DNA from: Clostridiales bacterium
GTDB taxonomy: Bacteria > Bacillota > Clostridia > Oscillospirales > CAG-272
Direction of reading: 5' to 3'
Length of the DNA: 64,000 nucleotides
Assembly (NCBI GenBank): GCA_022791685.1
Contig: JAAVZO010000021.1
Location: forward strand, 62,001-126,000
Part shown: in pieces, positions 17,385 through 25,579 of the stretch
How positions within the stretch are numbered: the stretch's first letter is position 1
How the letters are laid out: each line of letters starts with the position of its first letter
Notes under the pieces: generated by a model
Told to the model about the DNA's origin: nothing
Database searches by the model: none
Seen by the model: only the letters and a program-made list of their open reading frames with translations
Position numbers and translations under genes: made by a program

Positions 17385-18887
17385 ATGAAAAAAACTCGCT
17401 CGCTCTCTATTTTGCTCGCAATACTGATGCTGTCCTCCACCGTATGCGGCACTGTATCATGTGGGTCAGAGGACAATCCGAATCCTACTGATAGTACCCC
17501 CCCCCAGAGCACAGATTCGATTTCTGTAGAGTCAGTTGAAACTGATCGCAGCCAGATCAAGGATGAACTTCCCGTTAAGGATTATAACGGCGAGGATTTC
17601 ACAATCCTATATCGTGACGAATGGTCGTATGAATTCTTAGCAGAAGAACAGAACGGCGATATCATCAACGACGCGATATACGCGCGCAACAGTGTAGTCG
17701 CTGAGCGTTTTAATATCAACATCAATCTAATCGGTCTACCTGGAACATATAACAGCAATACGTTCATGACAGCAGTAAACAATTCGGTAGCAGCCGGAGA
17801 CAGCGACTATGACCTCATCACTGGATATCAAGCGAACATGATAACTCCAGCAATGGAAGGATACTTCATGAATATATATGATATACCCTATATAAATACC
17901 GAAGCTCCGTGGTGGTCTGAAATGTGTAATGATTCGCTTACCGTCAACGGCAAGCTGTACATGACCACCGGAGACATCGCACTAACGCTTTGGGATAATA
18001 TGTACGTATTCTATTTCAACAAAAAACTCGCTGACGAATATCAGATACCTAATATATATGATATCGTCAACGACGGAAAGTGGACGCTCGACAAGCTTTA
18101 CGAACTGTCAAGCACAGTGTCAAGTGACCTTAATGGAAATACCATTTACGATGAAAATGACTTGTATGGATTTCTGACATCACCACAGAATCATATGCGT
18201 GCGTATATGGTATCCTGCGAAACGCCTATTACAAAACTCAACTCACAAGGACTAATGGAAGCCTGCCTCAATACTGAGCGCACTCAGACCATGCTCGACA
18301 AGCTTCTGAGAATTCATTGGACTGATAGCTGCTGGATGAAGAATGCAGCGCTCGACCAGCCAAACAGCACACAGGAACCGGTAATATTCACCTCTGACCG
18401 TGCGCTCTTTATGTCCGGATACCTCGGAACAGCATCTAATATGCGCGATATGAATACTGATTTCGGCATAATCCCATATCCGATGCTTGATGAAAATCAG
18501 GACGGCTACCGCACCACCAGCCACAACAGCGTTTCCATGATGTGCTTCCCGGTCACAGTTAGCGACTCCGAAATGAGTGGTATTATAACTGAGGCACTGT
18601 GCGCTGAAAGCTATCGCAATGTGATTCCGAAATATTATGATATTGCACTTAAAGCTAAGGGCGCACGTGACGACGAATCAGCTGAAATGATAGACCTTAT
18701 CCGTGACGGACTCACCTTTGACTTCGGATGGGTCCATTCAGTACCGATGGATTCGATCGGAATCATTATTCAAGACCTTATAAATAATAACTCAACTAAT
18801 TTCGCGTCCGCATGGGCAACGAAGGAAGCTGCTGTAAACAACGGACTTAAAAAAATAAATGAGGCATACGTAAATAACGTAAACTAA
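17385..18887 (+). CDS. Sugar ABC transporter substrate-binding lipoprotein
   Basis: A 500-aa family-1 solute-binding protein. The signal peptide MKKTRSLSILLAILMLSS ends in a lipobox with Cys26 (GTVSC), so the protein should be anchored outside the membrane. A Pro/Ser/Thr-rich linker (about 27-55) leads into the binding domain, where VAERFNININ and YDLITGYQANM are typical. An EF-hand-like loop DLNGNTIYDENDLYG suggests bound calcium. No permease or ATPase gene is next to it, so it must share permeases encoded elsewhere. The linker contains a run of nine C residues (17497-17505), a possible slippage site. Confidence 0.87.
   Translation: MKKTRSLSILLAILMLSSTVCGTVSCGSEDNPNPTDSTPPQSTDSISVESVETDRSQIKDELPVKDYNGEDFTILYRDEWSYEFLAEEQNGDIINDAIYARNSVVAERFNININLIGLPGTYNSNTFMTAVNNSVAAGDSDYDLITGYQANMITPAMEGYFMNIYDIPYINTEAPWWSEMCNDSLTVNGKLYMTTGDIALTLWDNMYVFYFNKKLADEYQIPNIYDIVNDGKWTLDKLYELSSTVSSDLNGNTIYDENDLYGFLTSPQNHMRAYMVSCETPITKLNSQGLMEACLNTERTQTMLDKLLRIHWTDSCWMKNAALDQPNSTQEPVIFTSDRALFMSGYLGTASNMRDMNTDFGIIPYPMLDENQDGYRTTSHNSVSMMCFPVTVSDSEMSGIITEALCAESYRNVIPKYYDIALKAKGARDDESAEMIDLIRDGLTFDFGWVHSVPMDSIGIIIQDLINNNSTNFASAWATKEAAVNNGLKKINEAYVNNVN
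17497..17505 (+). repeat. Nine-cytosine homopolymer inside a coding sequence
   Basis: Nine consecutive C encode the Thr-Pro-Pro part of the linker just after the lipobox. Loss or gain of one base would truncate the solute-binding protein soon after its anchor. Confidence 0.8.
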
Positions 18888-18931
18888 CATTGACTGATAA
18901 TTTAGCAATTATCGAAAGGAATCATACGCAA

Positions 18932-20062
18932 ATGAAACCATTCAAACCGGTCAAAGCCGCGGTAATAGGCTGCGGAATGATCTCCGACATCTATCTTTCA
19001 AACTGCACAAAGCGATACAATGCGCTTGAAATAGTCGGCTGCTCGGATATAAAGCCTGAGCGCTCGGCTGATAAAGCAGAGAAGTACGGGATCAAGCAAA
19101 TGACCAATGAAGAGATCTGGAATGATCCGGAAATCGAGCTTGTAATAAACCTCACATACCACACCTCACACTATGAGGTATCAAAAAAATCGCTGCTTGC
19201 CAAAAAGCACGTTTACAGCGAAAAAATGATGGCTGTTGAGTTGTGGGAGGGAGAAGACCTGCTGAAAACCGCGAAGGAGATGGGCGTTTATTACTGCGGC
19301 GCACCCGATACATACCTCGGCGCTGGACTTCAGACTGCACGTCAGATATATGACAGCGGTATTCTTGGAAAAGCCGTAGCTGCAAATATAACTCTCGTGC
19401 GAGGATATCACCATGAGCGCTTCAGGACCGACCCGGAACGCCGATTTGCATTCTGCCCAGGCGGCGGCATAATTTTTGACATGGGCTGCTACTATCTGAT
19501 GGGGCTTATAAATATTCTCGGTCCTGTCAAGCGTGTATGCGGATTCTCGCAAATACGTGAGCCTGACAGCCGATACTATATGCACCCGAACAACCCAGAG
19601 TATGGAAAGGTCATGAAGATAGAAACAACCAATAACCTCGCTGGAACGCTTGAATTTGAATGTGGCGCTATATGCAACATCCTAACATCATCCGAATCAA
19701 TAGGCTACAACAGTTATATGCTGTTCTGCACTGAGGGGCAGATGAACATGGGCGACCCCAACAACTATGGCGAAATACCAGTAGTAAGCACAAAAGCGAG
19801 CCACGGGATCCAAATGCCGCTCACTCACGCATACACCGATAACAGCCGAGGACTTGGTGTGTGCGACCTTGCATATGCGCTCCGAAATAACCGTGAACCG
19901 CGCTGCTCAGGAGAGCGAGCATATCATATGTTCGAAATAGCGCACGGTATTATGAAAAGCGGTGAAACAGGCGAAATATACACGATGAAATCGACCTGCA
20001 CCCGACCTGAGCCATTCAAGGCTGGCTGCACGGAATATCCCGAAATGGTAATGGATATTTAA
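18932..20062 (+). CDS. Gfo/Idh/MocA-family oxidoreductase
   Basis: A 376-aa NAD(P)-dependent sugar or inositol dehydrogenase-like enzyme. It has the N-terminal Rossmann motif AAVIGCGMISDIYLSN (residues about 7-22) and the family EKP position replaced by EKM (SEKMMAVELWEG). The C-terminal alpha/beta domain starts with PDTYLGAGLQTARQIYDSG. Substrate unknown. I chose ATG 18932, which has AAAGG upstream; a longer frame from TTG 18890 has no ribosome site. It lies between the sugar-binding lipoprotein and a sugar isomerase gene, suggesting a role in processing the imported sugar. Confidence 0.87.
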   Translation: MKPFKPVKAAVIGCGMISDIYLSNCTKRYNALEIVGCSDIKPERSADKAEKYGIKQMTNEEIWNDPEIELVINLTYHTSHYEVSKKSLLAKKHVYSEKMMAVELWEGEDLLKTAKEMGVYYCGAPDTYLGAGLQTARQIYDSGILGKAVAANITLVRGYHHERFRTDPERRFAFCPGGGIIFDMGCYYLMGLINILGPVKRVCGFSQIREPDSRYYMHPNNPEYGKVMKIETTNNLAGTLEFECGAICNILTSSESIGYNSYMLFCTEGQMNMGDPNNYGEIPVVSTKASHGIQMPLTHAYTDNSRGLGVCDLAYALRNNREPRCSGERAYHMFEIAHGIMKSGETGEIYTMKSTCTRPEPFKAGCTEYPEMVMDI

Positions 20063-20113
20063 CATTTTTAATTATTGCAGAAATTCAAATTATTAAAGGC
20101 TGGTAACTATATA

Positions 20114-20896
20114 ATGAGCAGAATTGGATTACAAATGTACACGCTCCGCGATTTTGTAAAAACTCCAGAGGATTTTAAAGCAACCATACGTAAAGTAGCT
20201 GATATTGGAATCAAGCACGTGCAAATAACACCGCCCGGATATTTTACAGTGGCGGAGACCGCTGAAATACTTCGCAGTAATGGCATTTCCGCTGACTCGG
20301 TATTCCGTTCGACCGGAAAAGTAGTGGAATCTATCGAAAGCGCTAAGCGTGACGCTGATATCCTCGGTGTTGACGTGCTGCGCACCGACTCTATCCCCTC
20401 TGAAATGAGAAAGGATGCTGACGGATACCGTCGCTATGCTGAGCTTATGAATGCCGAAGGACGTGCCTGCAAGGCCGCTGGATTGCGATACATATATCAC
20501 TTCCACGCGTTCGAGTGGATAACCTTCGGAGATGTACGCGGAATCGACATACTACTTAACGAAACCGACCCCGACGCGGTAATGTTCCAGCCAGATGTAT
20601 TCTGGCTCACCAACGCAGGTACTGAGCCGTCAACTTCACTCAAAATGTTCAATGGACGCGCATTCTTCATGCACGTCAAGGACTACGCAATAAAGCAGCT
20701 TGAGGGCAAAATCGAGAATGTACCGTACAACTTCGCGTCTGTCGGTACGGGTAATCTGAACTGGCAGGGAATAATCAAGGCTGCTGATGAAATCGGCATT
20801 GAGCGCTTTGTGATCGAGCAGGATATGTGCGATGGAGACCCGTTCGAGGCTGTGAAGCTAAGCTTTGAAAACCTCAATAAAATGGGAATCAAATAA
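20114..20896 (+). CDS. Sugar phosphate isomerase/epimerase (xylose isomerase-like TIM barrel)
   Basis: A 260-aa AP-endonuclease-2/xylose-isomerase-like barrel. Conserved metal-site segments are visible: YHFHAFEW (about 130-137), QPDVFWLTNAG, FFMHVKDYA and VIEQDMCDGDP near the end. The exact isomerisation is not identifiable. I start at ATG 20114 (MSRIGLQMYTL), where the family begins; the 39 bases upstream in frame do not resemble the family. Third gene of the lipoprotein-dehydrogenase-isomerase unit, and followed by a terminator. Confidence 0.85.
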   Translation: MSRIGLQMYTLRDFVKTPEDFKATIRKVADIGIKHVQITPPGYFTVAETAEILRSNGISADSVFRSTGKVVESIESAKRDADILGVDVLRTDSIPSEMRKDADGYRRYAELMNAEGRACKAAGLRYIYHFHAFEWITFGDVRGIDILLNETDPDAVMFQPDVFWLTNAGTEPSTSLKMFNGRAFFMHVKDYAIKQLEGKIENVPYNFASVGTGNLNWQGIIKAADEIGIERFVIEQDMCDGDPFEAVKLSFENLNKMGIK

Positions 20897-20899
20897 TAA

Positions 20900-20937
20900 A
20901 AAATAGGGATCGAATGCACTTCGATTCCTATTTTTAT
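20900..20937 (+). terminator. Intrinsic terminator after the isomerase gene
   Basis: An 11-bp stem (20904-20914 with 20920-20930, one G-U pair) flanked by A-run and T-run (TATTTTTATT). The A-run upstream makes it usable from the minus strand too, where the GntR-LacI gene ends. Confidence 0.85.
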
Positions 20938-20942
20938 TATTA

Positions 20943-22061
20943 TCAAATACCGCTACTTTCGCGTATTACTAAGGCTGAACGTATTTCTGCAAGTGATACA
21001 ACATGATTGGGATTTGTGATATAATCGTACATCATTTCAAACGCCTTCTGTGCAATTGCATGATATCGGTATGATACCGTCGTTATCTGCGGCGTAACCA
21101 TTGATGTTATCGGTAAGTCGTCAAATCCCACTAACATTACGTCATCAGGAATTTGCAGACGTTTATCACCGTTGTACCTGAAACGCTTAACTATACGCAG
21201 AGCCTCTGCCGCGAGCAGATCATGGTAGCAAAATATTCCGACTGGAAGCAGCTCAGGCGCTTTTGATACGCGGCGGAGTACCGAATTAAGAAAGCTGTTA
21301 AGCTTTGCAATGTCGAGTGTACCACCGCTATTTTTTATCGGCATTACTGAATCATCTGCAAGCGTATATCCATTGTCTGCAAGAAATTTGCGGTATCCGT
21401 TGACACGCGGGTCTGAGTCGATATATCCGTCAAGTCCAAGATACACAAATGATTTACAGCGGCATTCGAGCAAATGCTTCGCGACTTGAACACCAGCGTC
21501 GAAATTGTCGACCATGACCGTATCACAGCCGGGGAGCCCGAGATTTCTTCCCATAGAGACAAGCGGCAATGGGCAATTGCGGTATATTTTCAAAATTTCA
21601 GGGGCAAGTCCGGGGCAAATAAACACCCCTCTACAGCCAAGTTCATATAGATTATCAAGTATGCGCTGTTCACGATGGTAATCACCGCCGCTGTCCGACA
21701 GGATCAAATCATATCCGTTATATGACGCAATATTGCTGATATGCTTGACGAGCGAAGCAAAAAATGGACTTTCGATGTTGTTTACAATAGCTCCAAGCAG
21801 CTTTTTATCAGCGCTGTCCCGCAATCGTCCAAGAGGCGATGAAGGCGGTGCATATCCAGTGGTTATATAATAACGCTTACCGACAAGCCGTATAAGATGT
21901 GCATCGGAGAGAAGCGACATCAGTTTAACTGCCGTCTCTATAGAGCAGCCACAGTATGAAGCAAGCTCGCGTGTTGTAATAAAGAAATCTCCTGAACCGC
22001 CAAAGCTGCCATCAGTCAGCTTATCTGCTATAGATGCAAATAGCTCATTTGTATGCTTCAT
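20943..22061 (-). CDS. GntR-type HTH / LacI-type sugar-binding repressor
   Basis: A 372-aa regulator. The N-terminus is a winged helix (about 1-70; ITTRELASYCGCSIETAVKLMSLL), GntR-like instead of a LacI HTH. The rest is a periplasmic-binding-protein-like sensor domain (about 90-372) with GAIVNNIESPFFASLVKHI, VMVDNFDAGVQVAKHLL and DDVMLVGFDDLP as in LacI/GalR proteins. AraR of Bacillus has the same combination. It is convergent with the carbohydrate operon and probably controls part of it; the ligand is unknown. Confidence 0.87.
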   Translation of the reverse strand: MKHTNELFASIADKLTDGSFGGSGDFFITTRELASYCGCSIETAVKLMSLLSDAHLIRLVGKRYYITTGYAPPSSPLGRLRDSADKKLLGAIVNNIESPFFASLVKHISNIASYNGYDLILSDSGGDYHREQRILDNLYELGCRGVFICPGLAPEILKIYRNCPLPLVSMGRNLGLPGCDTVMVDNFDAGVQVAKHLLECRCKSFVYLGLDGYIDSDPRVNGYRKFLADNGYTLADDSVMPIKNSGGTLDIAKLNSFLNSVLRRVSKAPELLPVGIFCYHDLLAAEALRIVKRFRYNGDKRLQIPDDVMLVGFDDLPITSMVTPQITTVSYRYHAIAQKAFEMMYDYITNPNHVVSLAEIRSALVIRESSGI

Positions 22062-22093
22062 AATACGGCCCCGCCTTTGAATAAAGTCTCTAT

Positions 22094-22148
22094 TAGACCT
22101 GTTCGATAACCTTTAATAAAGATAAAGTTTGGTTATCGAACAGGTCTA
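22094..22148. repeat. 55-bp inverted-repeat element (18-bp perfect arms)
   Basis: TAGACCTGTTCGATAACC (22094-22111) is repeated as its exact reverse complement at 22131-22148, around a 19-bp AT-rich centre that itself holds CTTTA-A-TAAAG. The same 17 bases of one arm, plus a T, recur at 25527-25544. It sits between two minus-strand genes and lacks a proper T-run, so a small mobile repeat or regulatory site is as likely as a terminator. Confidence 0.75.
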
Positions 22149-22164
22149 TTTTAATAATTCAAAA

Positions 22165-23124
22165 CTATTCCCCACTAATAATTTTACCAAGTCCGCGCAC
22201 AACGCAGTACTGCGGCTCATTCGGCACGATAATCTCGCGTCCCAACTCCGTCTGAATATACTCGCTGAGTCCCGGCATCAGAGCGCCGCCGCCTACTAAT
22301 ATGATCCGCTCGACAGTCGCTTCTTTTCCAGCATAGCGCGGAAGATTCGATAGTACAGCATTTATTGAATCCGCTGCACCCTTGATCTGCGGTGCAGAAT
22401 AATTCAACAGCTCTGTATCCGTGATCTCTATACGCTTCGGCATTCCAGTAGAGGTATCGATTCCAGTAAATTCTACCTTTTGCGTCCCAGATAAGGTAAA
22501 ATCGAGACCTTGCTTTGCTTCTCGGGCCATGGATATATCTACCGCTATACCGTACTTACGGCGCAGTGCAGCTGCAATTGATTTATCCGCCTCATCTCCA
22601 CCACCAAAATATGTCTCAGTGCGCAGTATATCACCGCCTCGCAGATACGAACATTCGATCGAACCAGCTCCTATATCGCATACAAGTGCGCCGCCGTCAT
22701 CGTTGTATCCGCTGCCTATGAGTGCAGCTATCGGCGATTCGATAAGTTCTATGCGGCTTACACGGCAATCATTCAGTGCACGTCTATACAGCTCGCGGCT
22801 CTCTCCGTCAATGCCGCACTTGACCGCAGCGTATACACGCTTTCGTCCATGCGGCGCGGCACGCTCTATAAAACGGTCAAGCATTTCTGCTGCCAAATTA
22901 AAATCGGTAACTATACTGTCATGAATCGGGCTGCGAACAGTGACCGCACCTGGCGTTCTTCCATTTATCATCAATGACTCAGTTCCAACAGCAATTACAT
23001 TTCCTTCTGGATCAACTGCTGCAATTGACGGCTCATCAAGTGCAATATTCCTGCTGTTATCAGTGGCATTCAAATATATTTTTGTACTGCCGTCTCCAAA
23101 ATCAAGTCCGATGGCTACTGACAT
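22165..23124 (-). CDS. MreB-like actin-family protein
   Basis: A 319-aa actin/HSP70-fold ATPase. Phosphate-1 motif IGLDFGDGSTKIYL (about 5-18), phosphate-2 VCDIGAGSIECSYL (about 148-161) and the adenosine motif LVGGGALMPGLSEYIQ (about 276-291) are present, with family segments VITDFNLA-like TDFNLAAEML and RRALNDCRVSRIELIESPIAAL. MreB organises lateral wall synthesis. It is shorter than typical MreB (about 335-345 aa) and lacks mreC/mreD neighbours, so it is an isolated paralog (Mbl-like or divergent). Expression is probably monocistronic. Confidence 0.82.
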   Translation of the reverse strand: MSVAIGLDFGDGSTKIYLNATDNSRNIALDEPSIAAVDPEGNVIAVGTESLMINGRTPGAVTVRSPIHDSIVTDFNLAAEMLDRFIERAAPHGRKRVYAAVKCGIDGESRELYRRALNDCRVSRIELIESPIAALIGSGYNDDGGALVCDIGAGSIECSYLRGGDILRTETYFGGGDEADKSIAAALRRKYGIAVDISMAREAKQGLDFTLSGTQKVEFTGIDTSTGMPKRIEITDTELLNYSAPQIKGAADSINAVLSNLPRYAGKEATVERIILVGGGALMPGLSEYIQTELGREIIVPNEPQYCVVRGLGKIISGE

Positions 23125-23181
23125 TTATTACTCCTTATATTAACATGTTACATAAATTCCCAGATTACTATAATCGATAGA

Positions 23182-24036
23182 TTATAATCCGCGGAACCCT
23201 TTTCCAATGACCTCGCTTGAATTAGTTATCGTCATAAAGGTATCAGGATGACGCTCCTTCAGATATCGCTGAAGCTGCACCGCCTGATAACGGCGCATAG
23301 TTGCAGTGATAAGATATTTTTTCGAGTGTGTATATCCGCCTGTACCTTCAAATATCGTACAACTGCGTCCCAGCTTATGCGTGATAAAATCCGCTATATC
23401 CTCCGGCGATTCAGTGATTATCGAGAAGCACTTACATTGATTTATACTATCAATGACAGAGTCGATACAGAACGTCTTCAATATCAAACCAAGCAGCGAG
23501 AATAATCCGGTTTTAGCTCCAAACAAAAACGACAAAAGTGTTATTCCCGCGTCGCTTATCAATAGCCCTGTTCCGATATTCATTTTCGTATGCTTTTTCA
23601 GTATCATCGCGATTATATCAGTTCCGCCGGTACTTCCGTCACAGTTGAAAAGTATAGCTGAACCAAATGCCGGAAGCAGGATCGCGAATATGAGCTCAAG
23701 CAACGGTTGGTCTGTAAGCGGTCCATTCATTGGAAATATATACTCAAACAGCATAAGTGCGCCCGATAGCGTAACAGAACCGACCACAGTTTTAAGACCA
23801 CAGTCTCGACCTATAAATGCAAAACCTATAATCAGCATTGCGATATTGATTATCGCTGAAACATTGCTCGCACTCGAAAGTCCGAAATAATTTCCGAGAA
23901 TAACCGATATACCACTTACTCCGCCAGTCGAGAAATTGTTGGGAAATTTGAAGAAATAAACTCCAAGCGCCACTAAAAGCGCGCCGACAATACAAAGCAG
24001 ATATTCTTTTATTATTTTTTTAATATCGTGTTTCAT
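23182..24036 (-). CDS. YitT-family membrane protein
   Basis: A 284-aa protein with about five to six N-terminal membrane helices (DUF161; GALLVALGVYFFKFPNNFSTGGVSGIS is the typical first repeat, read in pieces) and a soluble C-terminal DUF2179 domain (about 215-284; LGRSCTIFEGTGGYTHSKKYL). GSTGGTDIIA marks the second repeat. The family is widespread in Firmicutes and its function is unknown. It overlaps the upstream proB copy by 4 bases. Confidence 0.88.
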   Translation of the reverse strand: MKHDIKKIIKEYLLCIVGALLVALGVYFFKFPNNFSTGGVSGISVILGNYFGLSSASNVSAIINIAMLIIGFAFIGRDCGLKTVVGSVTLSGALMLFEYIFPMNGPLTDQPLLELIFAILLPAFGSAILFNCDGSTGGTDIIAMILKKHTKMNIGTGLLISDAGITLLSFLFGAKTGLFSLLGLILKTFCIDSVIDSINQCKCFSIITESPEDIADFITHKLGRSCTIFEGTGGYTHSKKYLITATMRRYQAVQLQRYLKERHPDTFMTITNSSEVIGKGFRGL

Positions 24037-24824
24037 TTTTTGTTAGCTGCAAAGTACGTTCCGATATGTTTACCATCGCTTATCTGGTAAAGGACCTCAG
24101 GATTTTTACCATTCACTATAAGCATAGGAATACCTGCCGATGTAACTATCTGCGCCGCTTTGATTTTGGTTATCATACCGCCAGTACCTCGTTCAGAGCC
24201 TGCACCGCCTGCATATGAGATTATTGTATCGTTTATCTCGTCAACTCGGCTTATCAGCTTAGCGTCAGGATTCGTGCGCGGGTCGCATTCATACAGACCA
24301 TCAATATCTGACATGTTGATGAGTATATCCGCACCGCATACAAGCGCAACATATGCAGAAAGCGTATCGTTTCCGCCAAATTTTATCTCCTCGCTCGATA
24401 CAGAGTCATTTTCATTGACGATCGGCACTACTCCAAGCTCTAACAGCTTACAAAAAGTACTTTCAGCGGCAGAACGTCTAACCTCGTTGTCGATCACATC
24501 CTTGGTCATAAGTATCTGAGCGACCGTATGACCGTATGCGGAGAAGAAGCGCTCATACATCTGCATAAGCTCAGCTTGTCCTATCGCGGCAAGTGCCATC
24601 TTTTCCTCTGTATTTGACGGGCGGCGACCGAGGCTCACTTTCGATATTCCAGCAGCGACCGCTCCAGAGCTGACGAGAACTATTTCGTTACCTGAATTTT
24701 TGAAATCTGCCAGCGTTCTTACCAGCGCCTCCATGCGCCGCAAATTGATATTTCCAGTAGAATGTGTGAGTGTGTTCGAACCGATCTTGACTACGATTCG
24801 CGAATAATTATTCAAAATGCTCAT
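24033..24824 (-). CDS. Glutamate 5-kinase (second copy, no PUA domain)
   Basis: A 263-aa paralog of the kinase at 8086-8892. It has VVKIGSNTLT, LVSSGAVAAG, NENDSVSSEE and GTGGMITK. Where glutamate kinases usually have FGDND, it has FGGND, so the first Asp of that block is Gly while the following Asn-Asp is kept. It also lacks a PUA domain. The product should be glutamyl-5-phosphate, but with two copies and no proA in the window one copy may serve another acceptor or be regulated differently. It overlaps the YitT gene by 4 bases. Confidence 0.82.
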   Translation of the reverse strand: MSILNNYSRIVVKIGSNTLTHSTGNINLRRMEALVRTLADFKNSGNEIVLVSSGAVAAGISKVSLGRRPSNTEEKMALAAIGQAELMQMYERFFSAYGHTVAQILMTKDVIDNEVRRSAAESTFCKLLELGVVPIVNENDSVSSEEIKFGGNDTLSAYVALVCGADILINMSDIDGLYECDPRTNPDAKLISRVDEINDTIISYAGGAGSERGTGGMITKIKAAQIVTSAGIPMLIVNGKNPEVLYQISDGKHIGTYFAANKK

Positions 24825-24858
24825 GTTATTATCATCTTTCTTAATTTTAAGGAATAAA

Positions 24859-25365
24859 TCAGTTTTTAATCAAAGCGTACATTTTCATATCGAGTATCTC
24901 GCCATTTTTTACTGCATTGCTGCGTAGTACTCCTTCAAATTGAAACCCCGCCTTTTCTAAGACACGGCAAGAAGCTGTATTGTATGCAAACGGCTCGGCG
25001 TAAATTCTTATTATATCCGTATTCTCGAATACATATCTGCAAGCCTGCTTTACAGCGCTTGTTGTATATCCGTTTCCCCAATAAGACTCGCCTATATAAT
25101 AGCCCAACTCAGCCGTCTGTGAGTGGATATTCTGACCTCGGAATATCCCGACACTACCAATCACTTTATCGTCTGCAGTAATGGCAAATGCGAAGGTATC
25201 AGTCTTATCCGCAGCCAACATTGCAGAAATAAACTCCTCTGCGTCTGCTGCTGTATATGGATATGGGATCCCATCACGCAGGTTGTCTAATATTTTCTTA
25301 TTGTTTAATAGCTCGGCAAGCTCGTATTTGTCATCAATTTTCCATTCGCGCAGTACGCATTCCAT
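24859..25365 (-). CDS. GNAT acetyltransferase (RimJ/RimL-like)
   Basis: A 168-aa GNAT. Typical features: LREWKIDDKYELAELLNN at the N-terminus, the beta4-alpha3 block TAELGYYIGESYWGNGYTTSA with the acetyl-CoA loop around YWGNGYTT, and VLEKAGFQFEGVLR near the end. The RimJ/L group acetylates protein N-termini or small amines; the substrate here is unknown. I use the start at 25365 because GGAGG lies directly upstream; the longer frame to 25428 lacks a site. Confidence 0.85.
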   Translation of the reverse strand: MECVLREWKIDDKYELAELLNNKKILDNLRDGIPYPYTAADAEEFISAMLAADKTDTFAFAITADDKVIGSVGIFRGQNIHSQTAELGYYIGESYWGNGYTTSAVKQACRYVFENTDIIRIYAEPFAYNTASCRVLEKAGFQFEGVLRSNAVKNGEILDMKMYALIKN

Positions 25366-25490
25366 TATTTTTCCTCCATGACATAAAATCCTATTATATA
25401 TTATAATCCCCCGCACGCGAAATTTCAATATGAAAATATGAATTATTTAAACTAATTGTCGACGATATTCTCTAACTTTACATTTTTCCC

Positions 25491-25519
25491 TTGATTTTCT
25501 ATACCTTATCTGATATAAT
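25491..25519 (+). promoter_or_regulatory. Promoter of the U32-recG-ymdB operon
   Basis: TTGATT (25491-25496), a 17-bp spacer and a consensus TATAAT (25514-25519). The expected start, about 25526-25528, coincides with the repeat arm at 25527-25544. Confidence 0.75.
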
Positions 25520-25526
25520 TATTTTA

Positions 25527-25544
25527 TTAGACCTGTTCGATAAC
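25527..25544 (+). repeat. Single arm of the 22094-22148 inverted repeat
   Basis: TTAGACCTGTTCGATAAC matches the left arm of the element at 22094 including its preceding T. Here it lies at the start of the predicted leader of the U32 operon, about 36 bases before the gene. A GATAAC word recurs at 25556-25561. Confidence 0.7.
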
Positions 25545-25579
25545 TTATACTTGTAGATAACATTTTATTTGAGGTAATT

